64,000 bases of DNA from Ferrimonas aestuarii (GTDB taxonomy: Bacteria > Pseudomonadota > Gammaproteobacteria > Enterobacterales > Shewanellaceae): assembly GCF_005116665.1 (NCBI RefSeq), contig NZ_SWCJ01000004.1, forward strand, positions 62,001-126,000, in the 5' to 3' direction. Position numbers and translations under genes: made by a program. Each line of letters opens with the position of its first letter. The stretch's first letter is position 1. Of this stretch, positions 46,148 through 54,856 are shown piece by piece. The notes below the pieces were generated by a model. It did not search any database and was not told the origin of the DNA. It saw only the letters and a program-made list of their open reading frames with translations.

Positions 46148-47722
46148 TCAATACTCTCTCTGAGCACTCAGTTTCCAAAATTGCCGCGACAGATAGTGAG
46201 TTTTATGGGACAAACGGCTCATCTTTTCGCCTCGGGATTTGGCCATTTCGGCTTGCTGCAAACTCTCTTCCGCCAATTCACTCACCACCTGAATCGCGTT
46301 GCTGATCTCCTCAGCCACCGTAGTCTGCTGTGAAATGGCGGTGGCATTCTGCTGAGCCACTTCGGTAATTCGAGTAATTGATGCACGCAGCTGCTCAAAC
46401 GCCGCATCCGCCTCCTCGGCCAGATTGACCGAACGAGTTGCCTGTGTCTGCCCGGCTTCCATCGCTTCTGTGGCCATCTGCGTACTGTGTTGGAATTTGG
46501 CCACGATGGATTCGATCTGTGCCGTCGACTCACTGGTTCGACTGGAAAGTTGCCGCACTTCATCGGCCACCACCGCAAAGCCTCGACCGGATTCACCCGC
46601 CCGAGCCGCCTCAATGGCTGCATTGAGCGCCAGCAAGTTGGTCTGCTCAGCAATGCCCCGAATCACCTCTAAAGCGCCAGTAATGTCACGACTGTCTTGT
46701 TCAATCGCATGCACCACATCGGAGAAGTGGCTAACATCTTGGCTCAGTTGATTGATCGCATCGATCACCGCCACCAGACGATCGTGTCCTAGAGAAGCCG
46801 CTTGCTGACTCTGTGCCATCTCAGTCGCCGCCGTCTGGGTGTAGGTATTCACTTCGGCGAAACTGGTGGTCATCTCCTCCATCGCCGCGGCCGCCTGGCT
46901 GGTTTGCTGGCTCTGACTGTCTGCCCGAGTCCGAGTTTCGTTGATGGTATTATTCAGATCATCGCTCTGAGCACTGATGTCCCCCGCCGAATCCGCCATT
47001 CGGCCGACAACGCCACCGTTCTCGGTAATCAAAAAGTGATACGCGAGATCCAACTGACCAATCTCATCTTGTCTACCGGCATAAACTGCGCGGGCAACGG
47101 GATCATCGATGATCTGTTTTGATTGCTCTACCAACTTTCTTAAGGGCGCAAGCAACACATATAAGCCGGTCACCCCCAGTATCGACCCGATAACGACGGC
47201 CAATAACGGCTGATAACTTGCAGCCAAACCGGTTAGGGAAACCACCAACACCAGCCACAGCAATAACCTGCCTGAAAGTCCCAAGCGACTGGGGCGAATG
47301 CTTCTAGGCTGTTTACCTTGATTAAGCTGTTCGTACAGCGATTTCGCCGCCGCCGACTGTTTGGCGGTTGGCTTTCGTCTTACCGCTTGAAATTCATGCA
47401 GCCGCCCCTCTTCAAAAACCGGCGCGATGTAGGTGTTTACCCAATAGTGATCGCCATTTCGACATCGATTTTTAACGATCCCCATCCAGGTCTTGCCAGT
47501 TTGCAGTCGCTCCCCCAACCCCGCGAATACCGCCTTGGGCATTTCAGGATGGCGAATGAGCGTTTCAGGCTGACCATGGGCGTCATCAAAGCTGTAGCCA
47601 TTGACTCGGATAAAGTCGCCATTCACGTATTTGATCTTGCCTTGAAGATTGGTTGTCGACAGTAAGATATCGTCTTCCGTCAACGTCACTTCCTGGTGCG
47701 TTACTTTGGTTTCTTGTGTCAT
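46148..47722 (-). CDS. Aer-like energy-taxis receptor 3 (PAS-HAMP-MA)
   Basis: 524 residues, the most diverged member of the tandem set. PAS domain with [13 protein letters not shown] and [17 protein letters not shown] in place of the Aer motifs, membrane hairpin near residues 150-195, and MA domain with the invariant [18 protein letters not shown] tip. It ends SAQREY like its paralogues. Probably the oldest copy or an earlier duplication. The gene is preceded by about 730 bases of AT-rich DNA holding its promoter. Confidence 0.92.
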   Translation of the reverse strand: MTQETKVTHQEVTLTEDDILLSTTNLQGKIKYVNGDFIRVNGYSFDDAHGQPETLIRHPEMPKAVFAGLGERLQTGKTWMGIVKNRCRNGDHYWVNTYIAPVFEEGRLHEFQAVRRKPTAKQSAAAKSLYEQLNQGKQPRSIRPSRLGLSGRLLLWLVLVVSLTGLAASYQPLLAVVIGSILGVTGLYVLLAPLRKLVEQSKQIIDDPVARAVYAGRQDEIGQLDLAYHFLITENGGVVGRMADSAGDISAQSDDLNNTINETRTRADSQSQQTSQAAAAMEEMTTSFAEVNTYTQTAATEMAQSQQAASLGHDRLVAVIDAINQLSQDVSHFSDVVHAIEQDSRDITGALEVIRGIAEQTNLLALNAAIEAARAGESGRGFAVVADEVRQLSSRTSESTAQIESIVAKFQHSTQMATEAMEAGQTQATRSVNLAEEADAAFEQLRASITRITEVAQQNATAISQQTTVAEEISNAIQVVSELAEESLQQAEMAKSRGEKMSRLSHKTHYLSRQFWKLSAQREY

Positions 47723-48452
47723 CGGTCGCGGCTCTTATCGTTGATGTATTGAGCATTCTGCAGAGCATTAGCTAGACAAAATTTGACCAGAATCAACGGC
47801 ATCGTGCCTAAGTTCACCAAATGATTAAAGAATGACTTAGATCACAAGCAAGAAAAACTACGATCACTGACCTCAATGGTCAAAAAAACAGCATTCGTTT
47901 CTATTTCATGGCATATTTTAAGAAATCTGAGCCAATACTTTTAATTCCACAGAATTTAGTAAAATAATTTCAACAATTTAGGTCAGCTAAAATTTTAAAA
48001 ATAGTTAACTCAATGGGGTCCATCCTTTGTTTTTATTACTACTAAAAATATCAAGTTAATAAAAATTGATTTGACACCTTCGAATTAATTATGGTTCGAA
48101 TCAGCTTAAAATCCAGTCAACAAAAATCGCCATTTTTAGCTAGGCAACAGCCAAAACCTCATTGATTTAAACTGGCGTAAAAAGCTTATTCAGCATAACA
48201 AGCCAAGTCGTAAAACCTATCAAATTTCAACTCGAAAATGATTATAAATTAGACCTTACGAATGTGATCAAATTTTACACAAGATTATTCGTGTAAATAC
48301 TCGATTAACAGATAAAAACGCTAAATGAATGAGATTCTGCAATTTTCGCTACAGTTTTTCACTAAATTTTCATGTTGAAAAGCACAATTCAACACGCTTA
48401 CTATGCATTCCAAATTACACTGGATGTTACGGCCTAAGTTGTTGAGGTACGG
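47723..48452. other. 730-base AT-rich divergent intergenic region
   Basis: Lies between divergent chemoreceptor genes and must carry both promoters. Very AT-rich from 47880 on. No open frame, RNA gene, long repeat or clear operator was recognised. Confidence 0.45.
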
Positions 48453-50063
48453 ATGTTAAAAAGTTTAAAAATCACCCACAAATTTTTCCTGTTAAGCTTT
48501 GCTTCCATCTTAGGATTTGTCCTTTTGCTCACCATCTTCAATGTCACGCTGTCGAAGAACAGCCGGATGTTGGAGTCACTTCAATTCAAACTCTATCCGG
48601 CACTCACCGAATCTCAAGCTAACGTTGTTCGCCTAAATAAAATTACAGAGGATATGGAAAACGCCGTAATGATGGGTGAATTAGAGATTCTAGATGAAAC
48701 TCTCACTCTCAAAGATGAGATCAATAAGTCTCTAAACTCGCTTATCGGTTATGACGTTGCCCAAAGTGAAGTGACCGCCCTTAAACAAGCGCTGGAAAAT
48801 TATCACTCACAAGCCTACTCCCTTGCCAATAAAATGATCGATGGCGACATCGATATGGCCGAGCTAGGAGCCCTAGCCGCGCGCTCCAATGAGCAATTTG
48901 AAACAACACTTAGCCTGTTCCAAGCCCAACGAGACCGTGCCAATGACGCCATCGAATCGAACGTCAATGCCACGAGCACTGATACCGCCAGCGCTCAGAT
49001 TACCGCACTGGCTCTTGGAATAAGCGTGATTGTCATCACCGGCATTCTCACCATGCTGTTGGCCCGAACCATCATCACCGCCTTGAAAAGCGTGACACGC
49101 TCTTTGGAAGACATTGCTCAGGGTGAAGGCGATCTTACGGTGCAACTGAAGTATGACGGTGAAGATGAACTTGCCGAATTGGTTGATCACTTTAACCAGT
49201 TCATCTCAAAGATTCGCCATATGGTGGCGCAAACCGTTGACAGCGTAGAGCAAATTCAACAAACCTCATCGCAATTAGCGCAGCTGACCTCGCAAGCCAC
49301 CAATAACATTGGCACTCAATCCAGCGCCATTGATCAGACCACCACGGCGCTGTCTGAGATGTTTGAAAGCATCCGTCACATTGCCGCCCACGCGTCACAA
49401 GCATCCACGGTGGCCAACGACGCCAAGCTCTCTGTGGAAGAGGGCAATGCCTTGATGACCTCCAGCATCGACTCCACCAACAAGTTGGCCGATGAAGTTG
49501 AGCACACCTCTGAAGAGATCACTCGCCTTGAGCAATACCGCAGCAATGTGGGGCTTATCCTCGACACCATCCGCAGCATTGCCGAGCAAACCAACTTGTT
49601 GGCACTGAACGCCGCCATTGAAGCTGCTCGCGCCGGCGAACAAGGGCGTGGCTTTGCGGTGGTCGCCGATGAAGTGCGCTCGCTGGCGTCTCGAACTCAA
49701 GACTCTACCGCCGAAATTCAGCAGGTTTTGGAGGAGCTACAACAAGCCTCAGAAGCAGCAGTGACCAGCATTGAGCAAGGCACCAAAATCGCGCAAGCCA
49801 GTGTGGAGAAGGTGAACCAGAGCGGTGACGCCATCAACAGCATCCACCAACAAGTCAGCAGCATTAACGACATCAACACTCAGATTGCCACTGCCACAGA
49901 GCAGCAAAACCAAACCTCGGAAATTCTGAGCCAGTACGTTAATGACATCAAAGAGTTAACCAGTCAGTCCATCCAGTCTATGTCGGAGTTGGAACAGGTC
50001 AGCCATGCGCTGCAGAGCATGAATGCCACCATCAATGACACAGTAAACCAGTTCAAAATATAA
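48453..50063 (+). CDS. Methyl-accepting chemotaxis protein with helical periplasmic sensor
   Basis: 536 residues. Transmembrane helix near 10-30, an all-helical periplasmic domain to about residue 180 (four-helix-bundle type, not Cache), second helix ([22 protein letters not shown]), HAMP ([20 protein letters not shown]), and MA domain ([41 protein letters not shown]). GAGG is well placed before the ATG. A porin and a PstS-like protein follow at 20 and 13 bases, so the three are probably one operon: receptor, channel and binding protein for a common solute (inference). Confidence 0.9.
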   Translation: MLKSLKITHKFFLLSFASILGFVLLLTIFNVTLSKNSRMLESLQFKLYPALTESQANVVRLNKITEDMENAVMMGELEILDETLTLKDEINKSLNSLIGYDVAQSEVTALKQALENYHSQAYSLANKMIDGDIDMAELGALAARSNEQFETTLSLFQAQRDRANDAIESNVNATSTDTASAQITALALGISVIVITGILTMLLARTIITALKSVTRSLEDIAQGEGDLTVQLKYDGEDELAELVDHFNQFISKIRHMVAQTVDSVEQIQQTSSQLAQLTSQATNNIGTQSSAIDQTTTALSEMFESIRHIAAHASQASTVANDAKLSVEEGNALMTSSIDSTNKLADEVEHTSEEITRLEQYRSNVGLILDTIRSIAEQTNLLALNAAIEAARAGEQGRGFAVVADEVRSLASRTQDSTAEIQQVLEELQQASEAAVTSIEQGTKIAQASVEKVNQSGDAINSIHQQVSSINDINTQIATATEQQNQTSEILSQYVNDIKELTSQSIQSMSELEQVSHALQSMNATINDTVNQFKI

Positions 50064-50083
50064 CGATAAATTCTCGGAGAAGT

Positions 50084-51286
50084 ATGATGAGAACACTACC
50101 TTTGGCTCTAGTGTCGAGCTGCCTATTGTCTGCGTTCGGCGCCCACGCCTCTGAATCTCAAGAGATCGACGCCCTAAAAGCCCGCGTTGCAGCACTGGAG
50201 TCCAGTGCCCAATCCGATAGCTGGGTAAACTCACTTAGCATCAATGGCTTTGCCAACATCGTCGTCGGTCAGTCTGATAATGATTCGGGCTACTTGGGCT
50301 ATGACGAAGAGGTAGATTTCGAAAACGAGAGCCTGTTCGCGCTGCAGTTTAACTATCAAGTAACCGACCGCATTGAAACCGTGCTGCAACTGGCTGCCCG
50401 CGGTGAAAACGATTGGGATGTGGAAGCCGAGTGGGCGTACGCCTCCTATCAGTTCGACAACGCCGCCAAGATCCGTGCCGGTCGCCTGCGTTTGCCACTG
50501 TTCATGGATTCCGACTACCTAGAAGTGGGTTACGCCTACCCTTGGATGCGTCCATCCGATGAGGTGTATAGCTTATTCCCAGTTCAGAGCTACACCGGTA
50601 TCGAATACATCAAGCCAGTATTGGTAGGCGATGGTGAACTGCGTATACAGGCCAACTACGGCCAGACCACCATCGATGAAAACTTCACTGAAAGCATGGA
50701 TGTTGCGTCCATCAAGCTGCGAGACATCATCGGTGCCTCCTTTACCTACGAGTTGGATGAGCTGACTCTGCGCAGTAACTACTACGCCGCCAATCTAGAG
50801 TCCGATGAGGCTTACATGGATGGCTCAAAAGGCGAATTCATCGGCCTAGGTGGACGCTGGGATAACGGCAACTGGATGGTGTCCAGTGAATTTACCCGAA
50901 TCGAAGTAGAAGGCTCTGTCGCTGACATCGACAGCTGGTATGTAGCTGGTACTTATCGTATTGGTGACTTCTCGCCGTACATCATGTATTCCACCACCAC
51001 CACCAAAGATGCCGAAGAGCGCGCGCTTCCTGGGGATCTGGTGGCGCACCTTGATGTTGAACGCAATACCTACAGCGTTGGTGTTCGTTGGGACTTCACC
51101 GATAACCTAGCGATTAAAGCTGACGTAAGCCACACCACTGATTTTGATGGTACCTCCGGTTACCTACCCGGGAACCGCACCAACGTTGATCTCCCTGTTC
51201 CAGGTGGATCAGTATCCGTACCTGTAAACTCCGGTCAGTTCACCGACGCCACCGTTTACAGCATGTCCATCAACCTGGTCTTTTAA
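50084..51286 (+). CDS. Outer-membrane porin with N-terminal coiled coil
   Basis: A 400-residue porin. Signal peptide (to about AHAS), a short coiled-coil segment (EIDALKARVAALES), then a barrel of alternating strands ending in YSMSINLVF with C-terminal Phe. The coiled coil is typical of trimeric phosphate/anion-selective porins, where it may reach into the periplasm. A PstS-like binding protein follows after 13 bases. ATG at 50084 or 50087. Confidence 0.8.
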   Translation: MMRTLPLALVSSCLLSAFGAHASESQEIDALKARVAALESSAQSDSWVNSLSINGFANIVVGQSDNDSGYLGYDEEVDFENESLFALQFNYQVTDRIETVLQLAARGENDWDVEAEWAYASYQFDNAAKIRAGRLRLPLFMDSDYLEVGYAYPWMRPSDEVYSLFPVQSYTGIEYIKPVLVGDGELRIQANYGQTTIDENFTESMDVASIKLRDIIGASFTYELDELTLRSNYYAANLESDEAYMDGSKGEFIGLGGRWDNGNWMVSSEFTRIEVEGSVADIDSWYVAGTYRIGDFSPYIMYSTTTTKDAEERALPGDLVAHLDVERNTYSVGVRWDFTDNLAIKADVSHTTDFDGTSGYLPGNRTNVDLPVPGGSVSVPVNSGQFTDATVYSMSINLVF

Positions 51287-51299
51287 GTAGGAGCATCTG

Positions 51300-51707
51300 A
51301 TGAAATTTATTGTATTGGCTCTGTCCCTGCTGGTAAGCAACGTCGCTCTGGCTCAGGTTGTTATTGTTGGTAGCCCATCGGCACCAGAGATCAACGCCGC
51401 TCAAGCAAAGCGCCTGTTTCTAGGTAAAATTAAAACCCTACCTGGTGCCGGATCCATCACTGTTGTTGAACGTCAAACCGGTGATGCCCTCAAAGCAGAC
51501 TTTCACGCCAAAGTCACCGGTAAGTCTGAAGCCCAGTTGAAATCATACTGGTCAAAGCAGGTATTTACCGGTAAAGCCAAAGCCCCCGTTGAGGTGGACT
51601 CGGCGGCCATGGTGAAAGCCCAGATCGCCAACAACCCAGGTGCTGTAGGATACATCGATAGTGCCGACGTTGATGCGAGCGTTAAGGTGCTGTTCACTCC
51701 GAACTGA
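51300..51707 (+). CDS. Small PstS-like periplasmic binding protein
   Basis: A 135-residue protein with signal peptide (NVALA|QVVI). The mature part resembles a half-size phosphate-binding PBP_like_2 domain: QAKRLFLGKIKTLPGAG, then an NPGAVGYI motif near the end as in PstS. Such short proteins accompany porins and chemoreceptors in Shewanella-like genomes. The ligand might be phosphate or another oxyanion; not certain. GGAGCATCTG before the ATG. Confidence 0.75.
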   Translation: MKFIVLALSLLVSNVALAQVVIVGSPSAPEINAAQAKRLFLGKIKTLPGAGSITVVERQTGDALKADFHAKVTGKSEAQLKSYWSKQVFTGKAKAPVEVDSAAMVKAQIANNPGAVGYIDSADVDASVKVLFTPN

Positions 51708-51724
51708 TCTTCTCGCCACACCGA

Positions 51725-51752
51725 AAAGGCCGCTCGATTGGGCGGCCTTTGT
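51725..51752 (+). terminator. Terminator after the PstS-like gene
   Basis: AAAGGCCGC/GCGGCCTTT stem (51725-51733 with 51742-51750), 8-base loop, then GTTCTC. Confidence 0.8.
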
Positions 51753-51965
51753 TCTCGCTGTAGATTCAGTTGTTCGATGGCGCTGATACAAAAACCTCCC
51801 TCTCGATACAGTACACGCAATCGCCTCTCAGCAAGAATATAACCCCAAGTCACACAACGGCTTTTGAGACGCAAGCCTCCCTCTGATGGGAACTCAATCC
51901 TCATTGAGCGCACCCGCCATTCGGTCTATACTCGCCACGATTTTCACAAACTAAAGATGATGATA

Positions 51966-52208
51966 ATGAGCGATACCAAGCCAGCCTTGCCAGATCACCT
52001 GTCTATTAACCCTCGTAGCCCACACTACGCAGAAGAGTGCCTGCAACATGACATCGGCATTCGCCTCAACGGCAAAGAGATCACCAATGTTGAGGAGTAC
52101 TGCATCAGCGAAGGCTGGGTTAAAGTCGCCTCTCCGCGTGCTTTAGACCGCCGAGGCCAACCGATGTTGGTTAAGCGCAAAGGTACTGTGGAAGCGTTTT
52201 ACGAATAA
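51966..52208 (+). CDS. DUF3297 family small protein
   Basis: An 80-residue cytoplasmic protein. The start MSDTKPALPDHLSINPRSPHY and the stretch GIRLNGKEITNVEEYCISEGW fit DUF3297, a short conserved family of unknown function in proteobacteria. I chose the ATG at 51966, since upstream in-frame ATGs (51957, 51960) would only add hydrophobic residues absent from the family. Stands alone with its own terminator. Confidence 0.8.
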   Translation: MSDTKPALPDHLSINPRSPHYAEECLQHDIGIRLNGKEITNVEEYCISEGWVKVASPRALDRRGQPMLVKRKGTVEAFYE

Positions 52209-52229
52209 TTCGCTCACCCGCAAGCGCCA

Positions 52230-52259
52230 AAAACCACAGTCACTCGGCTGTGGTTTTTT
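52230..52259 (+). terminator. Terminator after the DUF3297 gene
   Basis: AAAACCACAG/CTGTGGTTTT stem (52230-52239 with 52248-52257), 8-base loop, and a T-run. Confidence 0.92.
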
Positions 52260-52574
52260 CTTTCATGATCACTACCAAGCAATCCACCATCAAGATGCAG
52301 CAGCCGTCTTGCTCGCACTATGATGTAATACCATCAAACTCCAAAAAAACACTAAAAACAAAAAGCTCATCATTAATTAATAGTGAGGAAGTTGACATTT
52401 TGCAATCAAAATAAAAAATTGCAAAGCCAATGCCTTCAATCAATATAAGCCATCCTCTTGGCACAAAATAAAAATATAAATAACTTATACAAAGTTACCC
52501 GTGATTTTCATCACTGTTCGAATAAGTTAATTGAATATTCTGAATTAGAACTTAATTAACTCGGAATAAGTATT
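52260..52574 (+). promoter_or_regulatory. AT-rich upstream region of the second cupin gene
   Basis: About 315 bases without a gene, holding the module 2 promoter. The clearest element is the TTTGCAAT inverted repeat at 52399-52425. Confidence 0.45.
52399..52425 (+). promoter_or_regulatory. TTTGCAAT inverted repeat upstream of module 2
   Basis: TTTGCAAT (52399-52406) and ATTGCAAA (52418-52425), separated by 11 AT-only/C bases. Could be an operator for the regulator encoded at 54857. Confidence 0.35.
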
Positions 52575-53327
52575 ATGAAAAATTCATTGGTTAGTTTATG
52601 CATAGCTACCCTGTTCTCTACTGCCGCCATTGCCGACTCCAACCCAAAAAATGGTGAGTGGGAATGGGAAGGGGAATATATCTCCGGCGCTGAGATGAAA
52701 AAAGGCGGCTACAACGAATACGGCACCAAGTATCCAGTACCGGGTCCTCGTGTAGAACTGCCTTGGAACATCAACGCTTACGATGAACTGCCGCAGATGA
52801 AAACCGCACGCTTCAAAGCTTATAAGAAATGGGCTGCGGACCATGGTATCGATGCCAGCAACATCGAAGCTAACCCAAGCTACACCTACACCTACCCAAT
52901 GGGCCCTGGTGCTCCACTGGACGTGAAAAACATCATGGCTGGTACCTTTACCTTTGAACCGGGTGCCGTTTACGCCGTTGGCCAGCATCCGAGCTGGGAA
53001 ACCTATGTGGTAGTTGGTGGCGAGGGTGAATTTTACAACTACGACCGTGTTGTAAAAGCCAAGCCTGGCACCTTCGTTCTAACCCGCCCATTCGACGTTC
53101 ACGCCATTAAAAACACCGGTGATGAGCCACTGGAAGTGATCTGGTTCTGGTGGAAGGAAGACGACCAAGCATTCGATTCCATCCATGTTGGTGGCCTGCC
53201 GTTTATGCCTCAAGAGTGCTGGACCGACGACGATCCTCAGAAGCACTGCGTAATGCCACCTAAGCAGATCGCCCCAGCCGTAGGCAAAGAGGCTGAAGCC
53301 TGGATGTACTCAGACGCCGATAAATAA
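52575..53327 (+). CDS. Periplasmic cupin, DMSP-lyase-like (module 2)
   Basis: A 250-residue protein with Sec signal peptide (cleavage near TAAIA|DSNP) and a C-terminal cupin. Motif 1 is GQHPSWETYVVVGG with His138, Glu142, Tyr144; motif 2 is PGTFVLTRPFDVHAI with His176. These four residues have exactly the same numbers as in the module 1 cupin. The extra His136 of that protein is Gly136 here. Overall similarity outside the motifs is low, so the substrate may differ. It starts module 2 and is followed by a hairpin and a porin paralogue. Lyase activity is inferred from the residue pattern only. Confidence 0.65.
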   Translation: MKNSLVSLCIATLFSTAAIADSNPKNGEWEWEGEYISGAEMKKGGYNEYGTKYPVPGPRVELPWNINAYDELPQMKTARFKAYKKWAADHGIDASNIEANPSYTYTYPMGPGAPLDVKNIMAGTFTFEPGAVYAVGQHPSWETYVVVGGEGEFYNYDRVVKAKPGTFVLTRPFDVHAIKNTGDEPLEVIWFWWKEDDQAFDSIHVGGLPFMPQECWTDDDPQKHCVMPPKQIAPAVGKEAEAWMYSDADK

Positions 53328-53336
53328 CCCTTTAAG

Positions 53337-53362
53337 AGGCCGAGCACGTCTCGGCCTGTTTT
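53337..53362 (+). terminator. Hairpin with T-run between cupin and porin genes of module 2
   Basis: AGGCCGAG/CTCGGCCT stem (53337-53344 with 53350-53357), 5-base loop, then GTTTT. Looks like an intrinsic terminator inside an apparent operon, so the porin may have its own promoter or be made at lower level. Confidence 0.65.
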
Positions 53363-53384
53363 CCCATTGATGATGATGAAAACC

Positions 53385-54497
53385 ATGAAAAAATCACTTA
53401 TTACACTCAGCATTATTTCAGCCCTATCGGCCAATGTTTTTGCCCATGACGGTGACTTCGATATTGGCGGCTCACTAAAGTACAACTACGCATACAAAGA
53501 CTTTAGTGACTCCTCCCAATCCAAAGGCGGCGACCTCGACTTCAACAGCTTTGAAATCGTGGTTAAAGGCAACTGGGACGACAATTGGGGCTCCAAAGCC
53601 GCTTACCGCTTTATGAATGGCCATGATTACCTGAAGTATGGTTATGTCTACTACACCGGAGTCGAAGATTGGCGCTTTGATGCAGGCATCATTGGCAAGC
53701 CTTTCGGTAACCGTAACTATGCCTCTCACAACTGGTGGTACAGCCTGAACTACTACCTTGGTTTCGAGGACGCTTTCGACCTTGGTGGTAAAGCCACTTA
53801 CCAAAAGGATGGCTGGACCTCAGAGCTGGCTTTCTTTAAGAACTCTGCCTACAAGGCCACTGACAAACGTGGCTTTGCCGCCGATGCCTATCGCGGCACC
53901 ATCAATGGCACCGAATACAACAACGAAGAAGCCAACACCTTTAATGCTCGCCAAAGCTATGCCTTTGACGCTGTGGGTATCGATTTCGAACTGGGTGCGT
54001 CATTGGAATATGGCCAGCTCTACAACGCCAAATTGGATGACAACGGCACCTCTACCGCCTATGCCGTGCACCTAGATGCCAACTATCAGGGTCTGAACAT
54101 TCAGCTGCAGATGGTGGATTACGATTACGATCAAGCCACCGATGGCAGCAACGACACCAACCGCTACGGCGTGAAAATGCTTAACAGCGCCTATGAGGTG
54201 GCAAGCAAAGGCCAGATCTACACTGCAAACATCGCTAAGAAGTTCTCCCGCAGCTGGGGTAGTTTTAACATCTACAACGACTACAGCATCGTAACCCCAG
54301 ACACCGCCGATACCACTCAGGATGACTCCATCGTCAACACCACCGGGGTGAGCATCAAGGTAAATAAGTTTAAGTTCTACATCGACCACTACTACGCCAA
54401 AAACTCCGTATGGTTAGGTGATGCAGGACTTGGCCTAGATGATGCTGACGACAGCTGGAATAGCCGAGTTAACATCAACATCGCCTACTTCTTCTAA
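53385..54497 (+). CDS. Porin-like beta-barrel protein (module 2)
   Basis: About 370 residues from the ATG at 53385 (ATGs at 53370-53376 are alternatives). Signal peptide MKKSLITLSIISALSANVFA, then a Tyr/Asn/Asp-rich barrel ending INIAYFF with C-terminal Phe. Paralogue of the module 1 porin at 37895 with many shared motifs along the whole length (for example KPFGNRNYASHNWW versus VPFGNREFISNSWW). Probably admits the module 2 substrate (inference). Confidence 0.8.
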   Translation: MKKSLITLSIISALSANVFAHDGDFDIGGSLKYNYAYKDFSDSSQSKGGDLDFNSFEIVVKGNWDDNWGSKAAYRFMNGHDYLKYGYVYYTGVEDWRFDAGIIGKPFGNRNYASHNWWYSLNYYLGFEDAFDLGGKATYQKDGWTSELAFFKNSAYKATDKRGFAADAYRGTINGTEYNNEEANTFNARQSYAFDAVGIDFELGASLEYGQLYNAKLDDNGTSTAYAVHLDANYQGLNIQLQMVDYDYDQATDGSNDTNRYGVKMLNSAYEVASKGQIYTANIAKKFSRSWGSFNIYNDYSIVTPDTADTTQDDSIVNTTGVSIKVNKFKFYIDHYYAKNSVWLGDAGLGLDDADDSWNSRVNINIAYFF

Positions 54498-54524
54498 TTT
54501 TTCATTCGTTCCTTGCCAGTTAGG

Positions 54525-54556
54525 CACCAGTTGCAATTTTGCAATTGGTGTCTTTT
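54525..54556 (+). terminator. Terminator after the module 2 porin
   Basis: CACCAGTTGCAA pairs with TTGCAATTGGTG (54525-54536 with 54539-54550, one G-T pair; the innermost pairs open as loop), then TCTTTT. Confidence 0.8.
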
Positions 54557-54856
54557 AACGCTATCGGTGGGTCACGCTCTGACAAGATAAAAACAGCGAA
54601 ATACAGAATTGGGCGAAAGTTAACGCCTTTCATTAATCCAACCCAGTACTCTTGCCCCATACTTTCGAGGGGGAATGTCATCCTGCTTAGTTATCTGTTC
54701 AACTCAGAAGCGCTCTAATACACAAAGGCACTACTGAGAAGGAATGGTGATCCCTTTTTAGCCAATGTAACGCTGAACCGGTGCTGTAAAAGCACTTGTC
54801 GGAAGGCCGATTTATTTCAGCTAAATGGCCAGATAATTAATCCGGAAGGTATATCG
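54557..54856 (+). promoter_or_regulatory. Leader of the two-component operon
   Basis: 300 bases with no gene before the regulator gene. No clear sigma-54 promoter (GG-N10-GC) was recognised. GGAAGG at 54843-54848 is the ribosome-binding site. Confidence 0.4.

Noticed and set aside
54498..54856. Sigma-54 promoter for the two-component operon or module 2
   Set aside because: GGCACCAGTTGC at 54523-54534 looks similar but has the wrong spacing and is one arm of a terminator.
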